Source: Bacteroidales bacterium (lineage in GTDB: Bacteria > Bacteroidota > Bacteroidia > Bacteroidales > WCHB1-69). Taken from it: a stretch of DNA of 51,433 bases. The number at the start of each line of letters is the position of its first letter. The stretch's first letter is position 1. Position numbers and translations under genes: made by a program. Shown in pieces: positions 18,644 through 26,299 of the stretch. The notes below the pieces were generated by a model. The model saw nothing but the letters and a program-made list of their open reading frames with translations, had not been told where the DNA came from and did not search any database. The stretch is taken from positions 1 through 51,433 of the forward strand of contig JAGCXN010000001.1 of the NCBI GenBank assembly GCA_017961265.1, in the 5' to 3' direction.

Positions 18644-18667
18644 TCCGCTGATTAACCTATAGCAACG

Positions 18668-19534
18668 ATGTCAAAGGTCGTCATCATCACCGGAGCCGAC
18701 GGAGGAATGGGACAGGAACACGTCCGCGCCACCGTCAAAGCAGGCTACGAAGTCGTCATGGGCTGCCACCATCCCGAAAAGGGGCAGGCCGTCCGCGACC
18801 GCCTCGCCGCCGAGACCGGTGGCTCCATCTCCGTGATTCCTCTCGACCTCGCCTCGTTCGACAGCATCTACGCCTTCGCGGAGGAAGTCAAAAACCGATT
18901 CGGCCACGTGGACCTGCTGCTCAACAATGCCGGCGTCCTCCTGCACAAAGCCGGACAGACCGAACAAGGCATCGAGAAGACCGTGGGTGTCAACTACGTG
19001 GGGCACTACCTGCTCACGCGGCAGCTGCTGCCCCTCATACCCGCCGGCAGCCGCATCGTCAACATGGTGTCGCTCACCATCCGCTACGGCAAAATCGACC
19101 ACGACATCTTCACCCCCGTGGACGAGAAGCACTTCAACCGCTTCCGCACCTACTCCGACTCCAAGCTGGCCCTCCTCTACTTCACCCTTGACCTCGCCGA
19201 CGAACTGAAAGACAAGGGCATCCTCGTCAACTGCGCCGACCCTGGCATCGTCAGCACCAACATCATCCGGCAGGGCAACGTTGTGGTGGACAAGCTCTGC
19301 GACTGGTTCTTCCGCCCCATCATCTACCAACCGGCAAAAGGAGCCAGCACCATGCTCCACCTCGCCCTCACCCCCGACCTTAACGTCACCGGCAAATGCT
19401 ACGCCAACAAGAAAGAGGTGAAGCTGAAACGGGAGATGATTGACAATCCGTACCGGAAGCAGCTGCATGACAAAACCGAGGAACTGATAAGCGAACTACG
19501 TGGAAGGCAGGAAGGGACAGGATTTGAAGGGTAG
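18668..19534 (+). CDS. Short-chain dehydrogenase/reductase
   Basis: 288-residue Rossmann-fold NAD(P)-dependent oxidoreductase. Cofactor loop TGADGGMGQ (about residues 8-16), structural LLNNAGVL (about 82-90), catalytic Ser in MVSLTIRYG and the YxxxK motif in TYSDSKLAL (Tyr near 161). Overall closest in look to retinol-dehydrogenase/WW-domain-oxidoreductase-like SDRs, which often include the SNAP-like 'NYVGHYLLT' segment seen here. Substrate unknown. Its place 24 bases after kce hints at action on a keto or hydroxy acid intermediate, but this is inference. The C-terminal residues (about GFEG) and TAG stop run into a 7-bp-period repeat. Confidence 0.9.
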   Translation: MSKVVIITGADGGMGQEHVRATVKAGYEVVMGCHHPEKGQAVRDRLAAETGGSISVIPLDLASFDSIYAFAEEVKNRFGHVDLLLNNAGVLLHKAGQTEQGIEKTVGVNYVGHYLLTRQLLPLIPAGSRIVNMVSLTIRYGKIDHDIFTPVDEKHFNRFRTYSDSKLALLYFTLDLADELKDKGILVNCADPGIVSTNIIRQGNVVVDKLCDWFFRPIIYQPAKGASTMLHLALTPDLNVTGKCYANKKEVKLKREMIDNPYRKQLHDKTEELISELRGRQEGTGFEG

Positions 19535-19640
19535 AAGGTAGAAGGTAGAAGGTAAAAGGTAAAAAGTAGAAGGCAAAAAGTTATTTAGTACAAAAAGGAA
19601 ATCCTCATACCTCATACCTTTTATATTATACAAAAGAAAA
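19529..19640 (+). repeat. 7-bp-period GGTAGAA array after the SDR gene
   Basis: Starts at the SDR stop codon: about seven heptamers drifting from GGTAGAA to GGTAAAA (19529-19582), followed by an AT-rich segment with CCTCATACCTCATACC (about 19603-19618). The TAG stop of the upstream gene is part of the first heptamer. Similar arrays occur at about 2545, 24370, 26330 and 26800. Confidence 0.8.
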
Positions 19641-19672
19641 TAAGAACACCGTATAAACCATCAGAAACTGAT

Positions 19673-20434
19673 ATGCTAAAGATTGAGAATTTACACGTTT
19701 CCATCAAAGGGAAAGAGATATTGAAGGGTGTCAATTTGGACATCAACAAGGGCGAAGTTCACGCCATCATGGGTCCCAACGGTACGGGCAAGAGCACGCT
19801 CGCGTCGGTGATTGCCGGCAAGGAGTTGTTCGAGGTCACCGAAGGGAGCATCACCTACAACGGAAAGGATCTGCTGGCGATGCCGATTGAGGACCGCGCC
19901 CGCGAAGGCATCTTCATCGGCTTCCAGTATCCGGTGGAAATCCCCGGCGTGAGCATCACCAACTTTATGAAGACCGCCCTTGAGGAAATCCGCCTCTACC
20001 GCGGACTTCCGCCGCTCACGGAACTGGAGTTCCGCAAGCTGATGAAGGAGAAGGCCAAAATCGTGGAACTCACGGAAAAACTCAGCAACCGTTCGGTGAA
20101 CGAGGGCTTTTCAGGCGGTGAGAAGAAACGCAACGAAATCTTCCAGATGGCCATGCTCGAGCCCACTCTCTCCATCCTCGACGAAACCGACTCCGGCCTT
20201 GACATCGACGCCCTCCGTATCGTCGCCAACGGCGTGAACCAGCTCAAGTCGCCTGACAACGCCACCGTGGTCATCACCCACTACCAGAGACTGCTGGACT
20301 ACATCGTCCCCGATTTCGTCCACGTCCTTTTCGACGGCAAAATCGTCAAGAGCGGCCCGAAGGAACTGGCTCTCGAGCTCGAACACCGCGGCTACGACTG
20401 GATCAAAGAAGAATACGAACAAAACCTGCAATAA
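19673..20434 (+). CDS. sufC: SufC, Fe-S cluster assembly ATPase
   Basis: 253-residue ABC-type ATPase of the SUF system. Walker A GPNGTGKST (about residues 34-42), the Q-loop region FIGFQYPVEIPG, signature FSGGEKKRNE (about 145-154), Walker B with the SufC-typical LDETDSGLD, and the switch His in VVITHYQRLL. Energises SufBC2D scaffold complex. sufD follows 6 bases later, so the two are an operon. sufB, which normally precedes sufC in Bacteroidetes, is absent; a repeat array and an unrelated SDR are upstream. Confidence 0.97.
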   Translation: MLKIENLHVSIKGKEILKGVNLDINKGEVHAIMGPNGTGKSTLASVIAGKELFEVTEGSITYNGKDLLAMPIEDRAREGIFIGFQYPVEIPGVSITNFMKTALEEIRLYRGLPPLTELEFRKLMKEKAKIVELTEKLSNRSVNEGFSGGEKKRNEIFQMAMLEPTLSILDETDSGLDIDALRIVANGVNQLKSPDNATVVITHYQRLLDYIVPDFVHVLFDGKIVKSGPKELALELEHRGYDWIKEEYEQNLQ

Positions 20435-20440
20435 CACGCG

Positions 20441-21802
20441 ATGACTCCTTTCACACAATATATCAAGGACTTATACAGCGACATCAAGGAGCAGCTGCCC
20501 GGCGCGGGCAACAACGCTGTTTCCGAGATCCGCGAAAAGGGGCTGATGGAACTTGTGGAGCGGGATTTCCGCACCTATAAGAAAGAGAACAAGGCCATCT
20601 TCGAGAAGCACATCGCCTGCGCTTCCGGCATGAAGCCGCAGCTCACTCCCCCGCCCTACCGCCCCGTCGAGGAGTATTTTCACTGCAAGGTGAAGGACTT
20701 CGACACCCGCATGTGCATCTTCCTCAACGGCTGGTACGTGCACAACGGCAACCCGCTCTGCGTCGAGGATAACGGCATCATCGTCGGCTCCCTGTTCGAG
20801 GCACTCCGCCAATACCCGAAGCTCGTCTTCCAATACCTGATGGCCGAGAACTCCAGCCGCGAAGACTCCCTCTCCGCCATCAACCGCACCCTGTTCAACG
20901 ACGGTCTTTTCGTCTATATCCCTGACAATGTTGTCGTTGACAAACCCATCCAGCTGATTTCGCTCACCGATTCTCCCGACGAACTGCTCCTCAACAACCG
21001 AAACCTCATCATCGTTGGCAAGAATGCAAAAGTGTCGTTCATCCAGTGCGACGACTCCATCCAGTTCAAACCGAGCTTCATCAACAACGTCACCAAGATT
21101 TATTTGGACGAAAACGCCGACTTCTCCTACTACAAGATGGAGAATAAGAACCCGGAGTCGCTGCTGTTCAACGAGGTGGATGTGGAGCAGAAAGGGCATT
21201 CGCACTTCTACTCCAACGCGATGACTTTCAACACAGGCTATCTTCGCAACAAAATCAACGTCTTCCTGAAAGAGCCCTTCGCTGCTACGAAAATGTACGG
21301 GCTGTACCTTGTGGACAAAAAACAGCATGTGGACAACCAGATTTTCATCGATCACCAAGTGCCTGATTGCGAAAGCTATCAGCTGTACAAGGGCATTGTA
21401 GATGACGAAGCCGTCGCCAATTTCCTCGGTCACGTGGTCGTGCGGCAGGATTCGCAACAGACGGTGGCGTCGCAGACCAACCGCAACATCACGCTTACGG
21501 ACAACGCCCGCGTCACTTCAAAGCCATTTTTGGAAATCTACGCCGACGACGTGAAGTGCAACCACGGCACCACGGTCGGGCAGCTGGACGAGGAGGCGAT
21601 GTACTACTTGCGCACCCGTGGCATCTGCGAGGTGAATGCCCGTCGTCTGCTGATGCTGGCCTTCGCCAACGAAATCGCCGAATTCATCCAAATCGACTCA
21701 TTGAAAGCTCGTTACAAGGAGATGATCCGCAAACGTCTGAACGGCGAGCTCACCATCTGCGACCAATGCGTGCTGCACTGCCCGCACTTGGGGATGGAAT
21801 AA
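20441..21802 (+). CDS. sufD: SufD, Fe-S cluster assembly scaffold protein
   Basis: 453 residues. Beta-helical SufB/SufD core with the family signature YADDVKCNHGTTVGQLDEE and YYLRTRGI near residues 365-395; the C-terminal helices (ARRLLMLAFANEIAEFI) are also typical. The last 20 residues contain an extra Cys cluster CDQCVLHC (Cx2Cx3C). Forms the SufBC2D complex with SufC. The operon ends here: two palindromic hairpins follow and no sufS or sufE is downstream. Confidence 0.96.
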   Translation: MTPFTQYIKDLYSDIKEQLPGAGNNAVSEIREKGLMELVERDFRTYKKENKAIFEKHIACASGMKPQLTPPPYRPVEEYFHCKVKDFDTRMCIFLNGWYVHNGNPLCVEDNGIIVGSLFEALRQYPKLVFQYLMAENSSREDSLSAINRTLFNDGLFVYIPDNVVVDKPIQLISLTDSPDELLLNNRNLIIVGKNAKVSFIQCDDSIQFKPSFINNVTKIYLDENADFSYYKMENKNPESLLFNEVDVEQKGHSHFYSNAMTFNTGYLRNKINVFLKEPFAATKMYGLYLVDKKQHVDNQIFIDHQVPDCESYQLYKGIVDDEAVANFLGHVVVRQDSQQTVASQTNRNITLTDNARVTSKPFLEIYADDVKCNHGTTVGQLDEEAMYYLRTRGICEVNARRLLMLAFANEIAEFIQIDSLKARYKEMIRKRLNGELTICDQCVLHCPHLGME

Positions 21803-21810
21803 AATAATAT

Positions 21811-21838
21811 GTAGAGACGTTTCATGAAACGTCTCTAC
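21811..21838. repeat. Variable-core palindrome, copy A
   Basis: Perfect 28-base palindrome with conserved arms GTAGAGACG / CGTCTCTAC and core TTTCATGAAA. It may also act as a 3' hairpin for the sufCD transcript. Confidence 0.85.
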
Positions 21839-21868
21839 AACCCAATATTACATATATGCCGGAATATT

Positions 21869-21896
21869 GTAGAGACGCAAAATTTTGCGTCTCTTC
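21869..21896. repeat. Variable-core palindrome, copy B
   Basis: Near-perfect palindrome with arms GTAGAGACG / CGTCTCTTC and core CAAAATTTTG. Only 30 bases from copy A with the same arms and a different, still self-complementary, core. Confidence 0.85.
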
Positions 21897-21900
21897 ATTT

Positions 21901-22674
21901 TTAATCCCTATTCTCTTCCGCTGCCAATATTCTGCTGTGGTGCTTCAATGTCCTGAGCACCAGCATCAGCACGAACATCACGGCGCAGATGATGCCAGAT
22001 ACCCGCAGCCAGCACACCTCCGACCAATGTCCGAAGTTCACCATTGCGAAGCGGATGTAGTCCACCAGCGTGAAACAGAGGGTGATGGCGAAAATGCCGG
22101 AATATTCGCGACGCAGCACCGACTTGAAATGGAAGGGCACGTCCCCCTTCTCAAACTGGCTCCACTTCGGCCAGAACGCCGGCACGGTGACGGACCAGTC
22201 GAGGTACTCCTGACCGAACTCCCGCTCCAGAAAGCGCTCCTCCGCATACATGATACGCTCGTAGTAAAGCCAATACACCAGCGACACGCACACAAGGAAG
22301 GGAATGTTGCCGATGAACAAGAGCAGCCCCAACCACATCAGGTAGTTGCCGAGGTACAGCGGGTGACGGACAACCGAATAGATACCTTTGGTGTTCAATG
22401 ACTTGGCCACCTGTTTGTCGGTGTTACGACCGGAAGTGCCGTGCGGGGTCGTGCCGATAGTGTAGGCACGCACCACAATGCCCGCAAAAGAGACGAGCGC
22501 CGACACGATGGCGACGGCAATCTGCCAACCGCACGGAAGCGCGGCCACCCCGATGCCAGGGTTGAGCGACAGGATCAGGACGGGCGAACAGGCAAGGAAT
22601 ACGAAAACCGGAACGATACCCCGGTGACGGAACAGGAAATTGCCTGATTTTTCAAAGGAATGGAGCAGGGCCAT
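21901..22674 (-). CDS. Integral-membrane methyltransferase of the isoprenylcysteine carboxylmethyltransferase (ICMT) type
   Basis: 257 residues from ATG 22674; a longer TTG reading begins inside the rplS terminator hairpin and is unlikely. At least six hydrophobic segments. The SAM-binding ICMT signature is at the centre: GIYSVVRHPLYLGNYLMWLG and the downstream EERFLEREFGQEYLDW helix. The preceding GTTPHGTSGRNT block resembles Bacteroidetes and Leptospira proteins of the lipid A phosphate methyltransferase (LmtA) type, so a role in modifying lipid A or another membrane substrate is possible. The fold-level call is firm, the substrate is not. Confidence 0.85.
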   Translation of the reverse strand: MALLHSFEKSGNFLFRHRGIVPVFVFLACSPVLILSLNPGIGVAALPCGWQIAVAIVSALVSFAGIVVRAYTIGTTPHGTSGRNTDKQVAKSLNTKGIYSVVRHPLYLGNYLMWLGLLLFIGNIPFLVCVSLVYWLYYERIMYAEERFLEREFGQEYLDWSVTVPAFWPKWSQFEKGDVPFHFKSVLRREYSGIFAITLCFTLVDYIRFAMVNFGHWSEVCWLRVSGIICAVMFVLMLVLRTLKHHSRILAAEENRD

Positions 22675-22690
22675 ACGGAAAAAGTTATAA

Positions 22691-22718
22691 AAAAAACGCT
22701 CTTGCAAGCGTTTTTTGG
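22691..22718. terminator. Intrinsic terminator after rplS
   Basis: AAAAAACGCT / AGCGTTTTTT stem of about 10 bp around a 6-base loop, 23 bases after the rplS stop on the minus strand and followed by a U-run. It separates rplS from the methyltransferase gene. Confidence 0.85.
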
Positions 22719-22740
22719 TTTATAGGGGAAATTGTAACGA

Positions 22741-23094
22741 TTAACCTCTCTTTTCTTTGATACGGGCTTTCTTGCCGGTAAGGCCGCGGAGGTAGAAAAT
22801 GCGGGCTCTGCGAACCACACCGCGCTTGTTGACCACGATATCCGTGATACGGGGGGAGTTGAAGGGGAAGATTCTCTCTACACCAATGCCGCTCGAAATC
22901 TTGCGGATGGTGAAGTTCTTGGTAGCACCAGCTCCGGCAATCTGCAGGACAACGCCCTGGAAGTGCTGGATACGCTCCTTGGAACCTTCAATAATCTTAT
23001 AGCCGACCGTAATGGTATCACCGGATTTGAATTTCGGATAATCTTTCTTCTCTACGAAAGTGTCTTCAACGTACTGAACTAATGGCTGTTTCAT
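22741..23094 (-). CDS. rplS: Ribosomal protein bL19
   Basis: 117 residues, the normal length. Typical strands FKSGDTITVGYKIIEGSKERIQ and FQGVVLQ, the FTIRKISSGIGVERIFPFNSPRI core, and the basic tail RRARIFYLRGLTGKKARIKEK. Located at the 30S-50S interface of the ribosome. Single-gene unit with its own promoter and terminator; trmD and rpsP are not neighbours. Confidence 0.99.
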   Translation of the reverse strand: MKQPLVQYVEDTFVEKKDYPKFKSGDTITVGYKIIEGSKERIQHFQGVVLQIAGAGATKNFTIRKISSGIGVERIFPFNSPRITDIVVNKRGVVRRARIFYLRGLTGKKARIKEKRG

Positions 23095-23134
23095 CTCTTT
23101 TATATTTACTTCTTTACTTCAAATTTTGAGGCTG

Positions 23135-23142
23135 CAAAAGTA
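23135..23142 (-). promoter_or_regulatory. Putative -7 promoter box for rplS
   Basis: Minus-strand TACTTTTG followed by CAGCCTC, about 41 bases before ATG 23094. The next 170 bases to the KamB-like gene are AT-rich and show no gene. Confidence 0.6.
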
Positions 23143-23313
23143 CAACTTTTTTTTATATAAAAAACATTTTACAACTTTTTTATTGAAAGATTTATAAAAG
23201 AAGGAATTAGATCGGTTTTTACTGTCAAAAAAATCTCTATTTCAATAGGATAAAACCTTCTGTAAATCCGTTTTTGGAATCTTTCGGGCAGAAAAATGAC
23301 ACCGGTGACAGAT

Positions 23314-24327
23314 TCAGACGAACGGGGTTTTTCGGATGTCATACACCGGCACGCCCAACGCTTCCGACAATGCGCCGCACGCCCGCTCCGAGTCCATCAC
23401 ATAACCCGTCGGTGACCACGGGTTCAGACAGATGCACAGCAGCCGCGCACGCATCAGCATACGGATTTTCCCGCCCTTCTGCAGGTACGCACTCACCGAT
23501 ACGGGAGAGGCAAAAATGCGGGTGAAGTCCCTGAGCACCAGCGTGGTGTCCGCCACCTGCGGCTGCTTGCGGAGAAAATCGAACAGGTTGTCCCCCACCG
23601 CCCCGCTCACATAAAGGGTGCCCCCGTGCTCGAAAAGGCGCGACTTGCTCTTCTCCAACAAAAAAGCGGAGGAGATGCCGAGATCGACCAAACCGCCGTC
23701 GGTGAAGGCATAGATGCCCGACTCAATCTCCAGCATTTCGGGAACAAGCGGGCTTTCAAAGGCAGGGATTTTCAGCAGGTCGTAAACAAAACGGGTTTTC
23801 CGCACCAGCTCACCGATGTTAGGCGACAATGCGGCACCGGTGGCCAATACCAGCGCATCCGTGACCGCGGGGGAACCCAGACTCTTGCGGGAAAGAGCCC
23901 CGTCCACGAAGACCGTCCGCGCCCCAAGCTCCTGCAACCGACGGATCACGCCCCGAACCTGCCCCGTGGCGGTCGGACCAGCCAAGACAGCCTTCCCCGT
24001 GGTCACGGCACGGGCCACAACCAGACGACCCAACGCCGTCTGCATGCCCCCGATGTCCAAAATCTCGGAAGTGAGCCGCCGCTCACGGTAGAAATTCTCT
24101 GCCGTGACAAACAACGTGCCGTTGTTCAGGACGATTTCCGGCTTCTCCGTACCCGTCACCTGATCCAGCGACTCGCCGTCGATGCCGATGGAGGTGACGC
24201 CCGCAAGGTGCCCACGGGCGGCACAGCCCGCCAAAATGTACTTCAAACACTCGGTCTTGCCGGTGTTCTTCGCCATCCCTACCACGGACACAGAGCGGTT
24301 TTCCAGAATTTCGTCGAAAACAGACAT
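23314..24327 (-). CDS. kamB: KamB-like P-loop protein, putative lysine 5,6-aminomutase reactivase subunit
   Basis: 337 residues. N-terminal nucleotide-binding loop VVGMAKNTGKTE (about residues 15-26), followed by GVTSIGIDGESLDQVTGTEKPEI, VTAENFYRERRLTSEIL, and TALGRLVVARA, then GPTATGQVRGV and FVDGALSRKSLGSP. From memory this pattern fits the KamB subunit that, with the MutS-like KamC, reactivates the B12- and PLP-dependent lysine 5,6-aminomutase (KamDE). The presence of kce about 5 kb away is consistent with that. No kamC, kamD or kamE is visible here. The alternative is a P-loop GTPase/ATPase of MobB-like type with another role; assignment is moderate. Confidence 0.6.
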   Translation of the reverse strand: MSVFDEILENRSVSVVGMAKNTGKTECLKYILAGCAARGHLAGVTSIGIDGESLDQVTGTEKPEIVLNNGTLFVTAENFYRERRLTSEILDIGGMQTALGRLVVARAVTTGKAVLAGPTATGQVRGVIRRLQELGARTVFVDGALSRKSLGSPAVTDALVLATGAALSPNIGELVRKTRFVYDLLKIPAFESPLVPEMLEIESGIYAFTDGGLVDLGISSAFLLEKSKSRLFEHGGTLYVSGAVGDNLFDFLRKQPQVADTTLVLRDFTRIFASPVSVSAYLQKGGKIRMLMRARLLCICLNPWSPTGYVMDSERACGALSEALGVPVYDIRKTPFV

Positions 24328-24345
24328 ATCTCACAAAATCGGCGG

Positions 24346-24353
24346 CAAAGTTA
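24346..24353 (-). promoter_or_regulatory. Putative -7 promoter box for the KamB-like gene
   Basis: Minus-strand TAACTTTG, 18 bases before ATG 24327, so the 5' leader would be very short. Confidence 0.55.
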
Positions 24354-24362
24354 CAACAATTA

Positions 24363-24495
24363 TATCAAGTAAAAAGTAAAAGGTGATAAGTAATAAGTAA
24401 TAAGTAATAAGTAATAGGTAATAGGTGATAAGTATGAAGAGAGGCTGTGCGCTGCAACCTCCTACCTTATACCTCCTACTTTATACACTATCCTT
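24363..24495 (+). repeat. 7-bp-period GTAATAA array with fold-back arm
   Basis: About nine heptamers of the form GTAATAA/GTGATAA (24370-24432), then TATGAAGAGAGG, a GC-containing spacer, and a right arm CCTCCTACCTTATACCTCC (about 24460-24478). Same block order as 2540-2615; the left and right arms are partly complementary. Confidence 0.8.
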
Positions 24496-24566
24496 TTATC
24501 GCGTAGCCAAACAGCACATCCACTTTAACCTTGAAAAAACTTGACAAACTATAAACTAATTATTCG

Positions 24567-24574
24567 TACTTTTG
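24567..24574 (+). promoter_or_regulatory. Putative -7 promoter box for pdxJ
   Basis: TACTTTTG, 36 bases before ATG 24611, with a TTGAC at 24541 upstream. Confidence 0.6.
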
Positions 24575-24610
24575 CGCTCCGTTTTTTCAGAACAAAAAGC
24601 AGACAGGAAT

Positions 24611-25330
24611 ATGAGAACCAGACTGAGTGTCAATGTCAACAAGATCGCCACGCTGCGCAATGCGCGCGGCGGCAACATGCCCAACCTGCTCCAGGTGGCC
24701 AAGGATTGCGAACGTTTCGGAGCGGAAGGCATCACCGTGCACCCGCGGCCCGACGGCCGGCACATCCGCTACAACGACGTTTACGACCTGAAGCGGATCG
24801 TCACCACCGAGTTCAACATCGAGGGGTATCCGTCGGAGTCGTTCAACGAATTGGTGTGCGAGGTGGAGCCCACGCAGGTGACCCTCGTCCCCGACGCACC
24901 CGACGCACTCACGTCCAACGCCGGCTGGGACACCGTCCGCAACGAACTGCTCCTCCGCAACCTCATCGAAGCGTACCACCGCAAAGGTATCCGCACCTCC
25001 ATCTTCGTCGATGCCGACGTGGAGATGGTGAAGGCCGCTGCACAGACCGGCACCGACCGCATCGAGCTCTACACCGAAAGTTATGCCCGCTACTATCCCG
25101 AAGACCCGGCAGCCGCCATCCACGACTTCGTACTGGCGGCGGAAGAGGCCCGCATCCAGAACCTCGGTCTCAACGCCGGCCACGACCTCTCCCTCGTCAA
25201 CCTGCAATATTTCGCCAAGCACATACCGGGCCTCCTCGAAGTCTCCATCGGACACGCCCTGATCTGCGACGCCCTCTATTTCGGCCTCGAAAGCACCATC
25301 CACCAGTACCTGCAACAGCTGGTTTTCTAA
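24611..25330 (+). CDS. pdxJ: PdxJ, pyridoxine 5'-phosphate synthase
   Basis: 239 residues from ATG 24611 (an upstream TTG reading lies over the promoter). TIM-barrel enzyme condensing 1-deoxyxylulose 5-phosphate with 3-amino-2-oxopropyl phosphate to give PNP. Family motifs visible: [54 protein letters not shown] and [11 protein letters not shown]. Monocistronic as far as visible. PLP made by this route would also serve lysine aminomutases and other amino-acid enzymes. Confidence 0.98.
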   Translation: MRTRLSVNVNKIATLRNARGGNMPNLLQVAKDCERFGAEGITVHPRPDGRHIRYNDVYDLKRIVTTEFNIEGYPSESFNELVCEVEPTQVTLVPDAPDALTSNAGWDTVRNELLLRNLIEAYHRKGIRTSIFVDADVEMVKAAAQTGTDRIELYTESYARYYPEDPAAAIHDFVLAAEEARIQNLGLNAGHDLSLVNLQYFAKHIPGLLEVSIGHALICDALYFGLESTIHQYLQQLVF

Positions 25331-25410
25331 CCTCCTCCCGCCCTCCGCCCTTTTCAACTCCCCCCTGTTGATTTTTTTTCAAAATCTGTTATACGCTGTG
25401 ATTTTTTTTA

Positions 25411-25418
25411 TAAATTTG
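25411..25418 (+). promoter_or_regulatory. Putative -7 promoter box upstream of the PIN module
   Basis: TAAATTTG matching TAnnTTTG, but 238 bases from ATG 25656. If used, the transcript would carry the double-hairpin element in its leader. Confidence 0.4.
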
Positions 25419-25551
25419 CAGCGCATTTTTGTATTATGCTATAATAAGATTTTTATATCATAAAATATTGACTAATAAAACGATAACCAAACACTCGGTA
25501 CAAAAAAGTAACAAACTGCTTTGTACGGAGTATTATAAATTGAAAACTGAA

Positions 25552-25602
25552 AAATTCCCCTTCTATGTAGAAGGGGTGCCCGCAAGGGCGGGGTAGTAGA
25601 AA
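25552..25602 (+). repeat. Dispersed double-hairpin element, copy 2
   Basis: Same sequence as 5569-5617 in the opposite genomic orientation, differing by one base in the second hairpin loop (GCCCGCAAGGGC against GCCCGAAGGGC). Here it is flanked by TTGAAAACTGAAAAA on the left and (AAATTGA)-type units on the right. Confidence 0.85.
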
Positions 25603-25655
25603 ATTGAAAATTGAAAATTGAAAACTGAAACCATACTATTTACAATATATAAATT

Positions 25656-25874
25656 ATGACCTACTCACAGATAGCACAACTGGAACTGATGAATGCGGCC
25701 GCTAATGTCGCTTCACAAGAGGACCTCGATTCATTGAGGCTCACCCTCTCCCTATTCTTTGCTGAAAGGGCGCAACAAGCCATTGACAAAATGTGGGACG
25801 ACGGTATCCTTGACCAAGCAAAACTGGACCAGTTACGCGGACAGCATCTTCGCACTCCTTATAAAAACTGTTAG
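25656..25874 (+). CDS. Small antitoxin-like protein paired with PIN toxin
   Basis: 72 residues, no DNA-binding domain recognised. Helical and acidic in the first half; the C-terminal part (about 38-70) reads ERAQQAIDKMWDDGIL...RGQHLRTPYK. That tail is a pattern I associate with short proteins encoded directly before PIN-domain genes in Bacteroidales. The stop codon lies two bases before the PIN gene's ATG (25877), giving tight translational coupling. The probable role is neutralising the toxin. Confidence 0.75.
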   Translation: MTYSQIAQLELMNAAANVASQEDLDSLRLTLSLFFAERAQQAIDKMWDDGILDQAKLDQLRGQHLRTPYKNC

Positions 25875-25876
25875 TA

Positions 25877-26299
25877 ATGCGCTACATTGTTCTTGACACC
25901 AACTGCCTCATACAGGCGCTACCGACAGGAAGTCCTTATCATAAGGTTTGGACGGACTTTCTTGATGGTCATTATCGTTTGTGTGTCAGCAATGAGATTC
26001 TTTCAGAGTACGAAGAAATACTTTCACGTCTCACTTCACCCGAAGTGGCACATAACGTGGTGGAAGCCATCGCACGCCACCCTTTAACCTGTTACCGCGA
26101 AGCCTATTATCATTTCCGATTGCTGTCCGATGTGGACAAAGACGATGACAAATTCGTGGATTGCGCCATTACTGCCAATGCCGATTACATCGTAACTGAA
26201 GACACTCATTTCAAAATACTCAAAAGAATCCCCTTCCCCCTACTGACTGTTCTCACCTTAGATGAATTCGTAAACAAACTGAAAACTGAAAATTTGTGA
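25877..26299 (+). CDS. PIN-domain toxin, putative ribonuclease
   Basis: 140 residues. Fits the 'putative toxin component, PIN family' group (COG1569-like). Acidic residues for metal binding: Asp7 in IVLDTNCL, the Glu cluster in SNEILSEYEEI (about 38-48), and Asp residues in DKDDDKFVDCAITANADYIVTED (about 93-115). Expected to cleave RNA when released from its antitoxin. The last residues (NKLKTENL) are encoded by a CTGAAAACTGAAAA repeat string, so the C-terminus is partly repeat-derived. Confidence 0.88.
   Translation: MRYIVLDTNCLIQALPTGSPYHKVWTDFLDGHYRLCVSNEILSEYEEILSRLTSPEVAHNVVEAIARHPLTCYREAYYHFRLLSDVDKDDDKFVDCAITANADYIVTEDTHFKILKRIPFPLLTVLTLDEFVNKLKTENL

Larger units (their letters stand above)
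25331..25655. other. 325-base non-coding gap between pdxJ and the toxin-antitoxin pair
   Basis: Contents in order: a weak TCAAC/GTTGA hairpin with a T-run (about 25354-25379) that could end pdxJ; a TAAATTTG promoter-like box (25411-25418); AT-rich sequence; TTGAAAACTGAAAAA; the double-hairpin element (25552-25602); and AAATTGAAAATTG tandem units to about 25632. No open reading frame of note. Confidence 0.7.

Noticed and set aside
21811-21896. The two palindromes as ordinary intrinsic terminators for sufD
   Set aside because: They lack a U-run right after the stem and belong to a dispersed family found elsewhere away from gene ends; a secondary termination role remains possible.
22675-22707. 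Upstream TTG start for the membrane methyltransferase
   Set aside because: It falls inside the rplS terminator hairpin; ATG 22674 is a complete start for the family.
24511-25371. 276-aa Arg/Pro/His-rich frame overlapping pdxJ
   Set aside because: Off-frame shadow of pdxJ with implausible composition.
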